From Bacteroidota bacterium (GTDB lineage Bacteria; Bacteroidota; Bacteroidia; Sphingobacteriales; Sphingobacteriaceae): a stretch of 6,673 nucleotides of DNA. How positions within the stretch are numbered: the stretch's first letter is position 1; the number at the start of each line of letters is the position of its first letter. The translations under genes were made by a program, and so were the position numbers. The stretch lies in the NCBI GenBank assembly GCA_025355225.1, contig JANYAB010000317.1, positions 1 to 6,673 on the forward strand, written 5' to 3'. The notes beneath the pieces are model-generated. The model did not search any database and was not told the origin of the DNA. It worked only from the letters and a program-made list of their open reading frames with translations. Positions 5,755 through 6,673 of this stretch are shown here, in pieces.

Positions 5755-5827
5755 ATATGCCGCAATTTGAATTGCACCCAAACGACATAGTCCTACTAAC
5801 CAATCGCTTGTTTAGCTCAAATCAATT
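5755..5827. repeat. Degenerate flanking direct repeat, right copy
   Basis: This is the right-hand partner of the 5540-5593 segment, with the same order of blocks: ATATG.CGCAATT, CTACTAACC, TTGTTT. It is about 19 nt longer because of extra sequence between the first two blocks (5774-5792) and a few bases around 5802-5807. Its weakly matching end (5819-5827, 6 of 9) runs over the stop codon of the minus-strand FG-GAP gene at 5822-5824. The copies are too long and too diverged for a simple target-site duplication. Confidence 0.55.
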
Positions 5828-6673
5828 ATTCATACCCGGCATAAAATGCATCTGGTTAATATTTAAATTAGCGAAATTGAACTTTTTAAGGGTATAGCAG
5901 CTGTAAGTATTTGTTCCTTCTTTAATTTTAATATTCTTATTCGCCGGTATATTGGTAAAGCGCTGAACTTGGCGGCTTGCAGGCCATGTTATTATAATAC
6001 TATCGGCTATGGCTGCTTTGCCCAGGCCTATGTGCTGTTGTAAAGGACTGGACCCAAAACTGCCACCGGAATTGACATCCCGATAAACACTTCGTTGAAT
6101 ACCTTTATCAGTAAAAACAATTTTAAGCCGTGTACCAATGGCTACCTTGTTTGACTTAGTGCCCTCCAACAAAACATTTATCCAATGATTGTCGTTTTGG
6201 CCAGGATTAATAAATAACGAGTTCTGGTAAGCATCGCCCAAAAAAGCCCCGCCCTGGTTGATATAAATATCTTCATTGCCATCATTATCCAAATCCGCAA
6301 AAGATACACCGTGACCCTTTTGCAAACTACCGACACGCGCCCTTGCGGTAACATCAGTAAAACGACGGCCACCTTCATTTTTATAAAGCCGGTCCGGAAT
6401 AAGAGAGGAAAACAAAGGATTGCCAGTACCCAGGTAAAAATCTAAAAAACCATCATTGTCTATGTCGCCAAAATTAGCGCCCATGGCAAAGGTAATTCTG
6501 TTAAATCCTGCCTCTTTTGATACATCTTTAAAAGTACTGTTGTGCTGGTTGTGGTATAATATCACTTTGCCGCTACCACCCTGGTACCTGTTTAAAGCCT
6601 CCGCCCCTGCATATGAACCTATTGGCGCGCTATTGCCGTAACCGCATACCAATATATCCGGCCAGCCATCATT
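5822..6673 (-). CDS. FG-GAP/VCBS repeat protein with ASPIC/UnbV domain (CRTAC1-like), C-terminal part
   Basis: The minus-strand frame is open from the window end and gives the last 283 residues; the start lies outside. It opens inside one FG-GAP repeat (NDGWPDILV). Two full calcium-binding loops follow, DIDNDGFLD (about 70-78 of the visible part) and DLDNDGNED (about 127-135). They alternate with repeats of the form LY.N.....F.DV (LYHNQHNSTFKDVS, LYKNEGGRRFTDVT), as expected for beta-propeller blades. The ASPIC/UnbV domain follows at about 165-250 (VAIGTRLKIVF, SGGSFGSSPLQQHIGLG, ADSIIITWPASRQVQRFTNI). A tail of about 30 residues ends HFMPGMNN. Such proteins are usually large and extracytoplasmic; their function is poorly known. 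The TTG at 6650-6652 is an internal codon and not a start. The gene converges on the CE15 esterase gene. Confidence 0.9.
   Translation of the reverse strand, partial: NDGWPDILVCGYGNSAPIGSYAGAEALNRYQGGSGKVILYHNQHNSTFKDVSKEAGFNRITFAMGANFGDIDNDGFLDFYLGTGNPLFSSLIPDRLYKNEGGRRFTDVTARARVGSLQKGHGVSFADLDNDGNEDIYINQGGAFLGDAYQNSLFINPGQNDNHWINVLLEGTKSNKVAIGTRLKIVFTDKGIQRSVYRDVNSGGSFGSSPLQQHIGLGKAAIADSIIITWPASRQVQRFTNIPANKNIKIKEGTNTYSCYTLKKFNFANLNINQMHFMPGMNN

Noticed and set aside
6456..6641. A 61-codon plus-strand open frame near the window end
   Set aside because: It is antisense to the FG-GAP repeats, whose calcium-binding loops show that the minus strand is the coding one.

Overview
The window looks like chromosomal DNA from a Bacteroidota organism, most likely of the Sphingobacteriaceae type (Mucilaginibacter/Pedobacter-like). 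The reasons are a gldD gliding/type IX secretion lipoprotein gene, a LolC/LolE-type permease directly upstream of rbfA, a secreted glucuronoyl esterase, an FG-GAP/ASPIC repeat protein, a lack of clear Shine-Dalgarno sequences, and AT-rich gaps full of palindromic repeats. The genus is an inference.

Layout. Positions 1-3493 hold five plus-strand housekeeping genes: the 3' end of aroE (shikimate dehydrogenase), gldD overlapping its end, a metallo-beta-lactamase-fold hydrolase, a LolC/E-FtsX-type permease with a GTG start, and rbfA. The three gaps after gldD, after the hydrolase and after the permease each carry a long imperfect inverted repeat. The three repeats share an architecture but not a sequence.

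Positions 3494-3985 contain no intact gene. Right after the rbfA stop lies an uninterrupted but start-less 71-codon C-terminal piece of an alpha/beta-hydrolase esterase. A 13-bp perfect hairpin that can act as a bidirectional terminator follows. Facing it on the minus strand is a second possible gene tail of unknown family. This looks like the eroded 3' ends of two convergent genes.

Positions 3986-5521 encode a complete secreted CE15-family glucuronoyl esterase (lignin-carbohydrate ester cleavage). The usual catalytic-acid position appears to hold Ser, with a Glu three residues later. Positions 5822-6673 (minus strand) hold the C-terminal part of an FG-GAP/ASPIC-UnbV (CRTAC1-like) protein that runs off the window. 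The 300-bp convergent gap between these two genes holds the most striking structure here: a 141-bp element with 13-bp terminal inverted repeats (GGCTAAAGCC core). Its interior can fold into three adjacent stem-loops closed by a further stem, like a cloverleaf. Degenerate direct repeats lie on both sides. It resembles a non-autonomous mobile or REP-like element.

The housekeeping genes do not form one pathway. They cover aromatic amino-acid synthesis, envelope and lipoprotein functions, and ribosome maturation. The esterases suggest plant-polysaccharide degradation. I see no sign of a defence system, CRISPR array, toxin-antitoxin pair or biosynthetic cluster.
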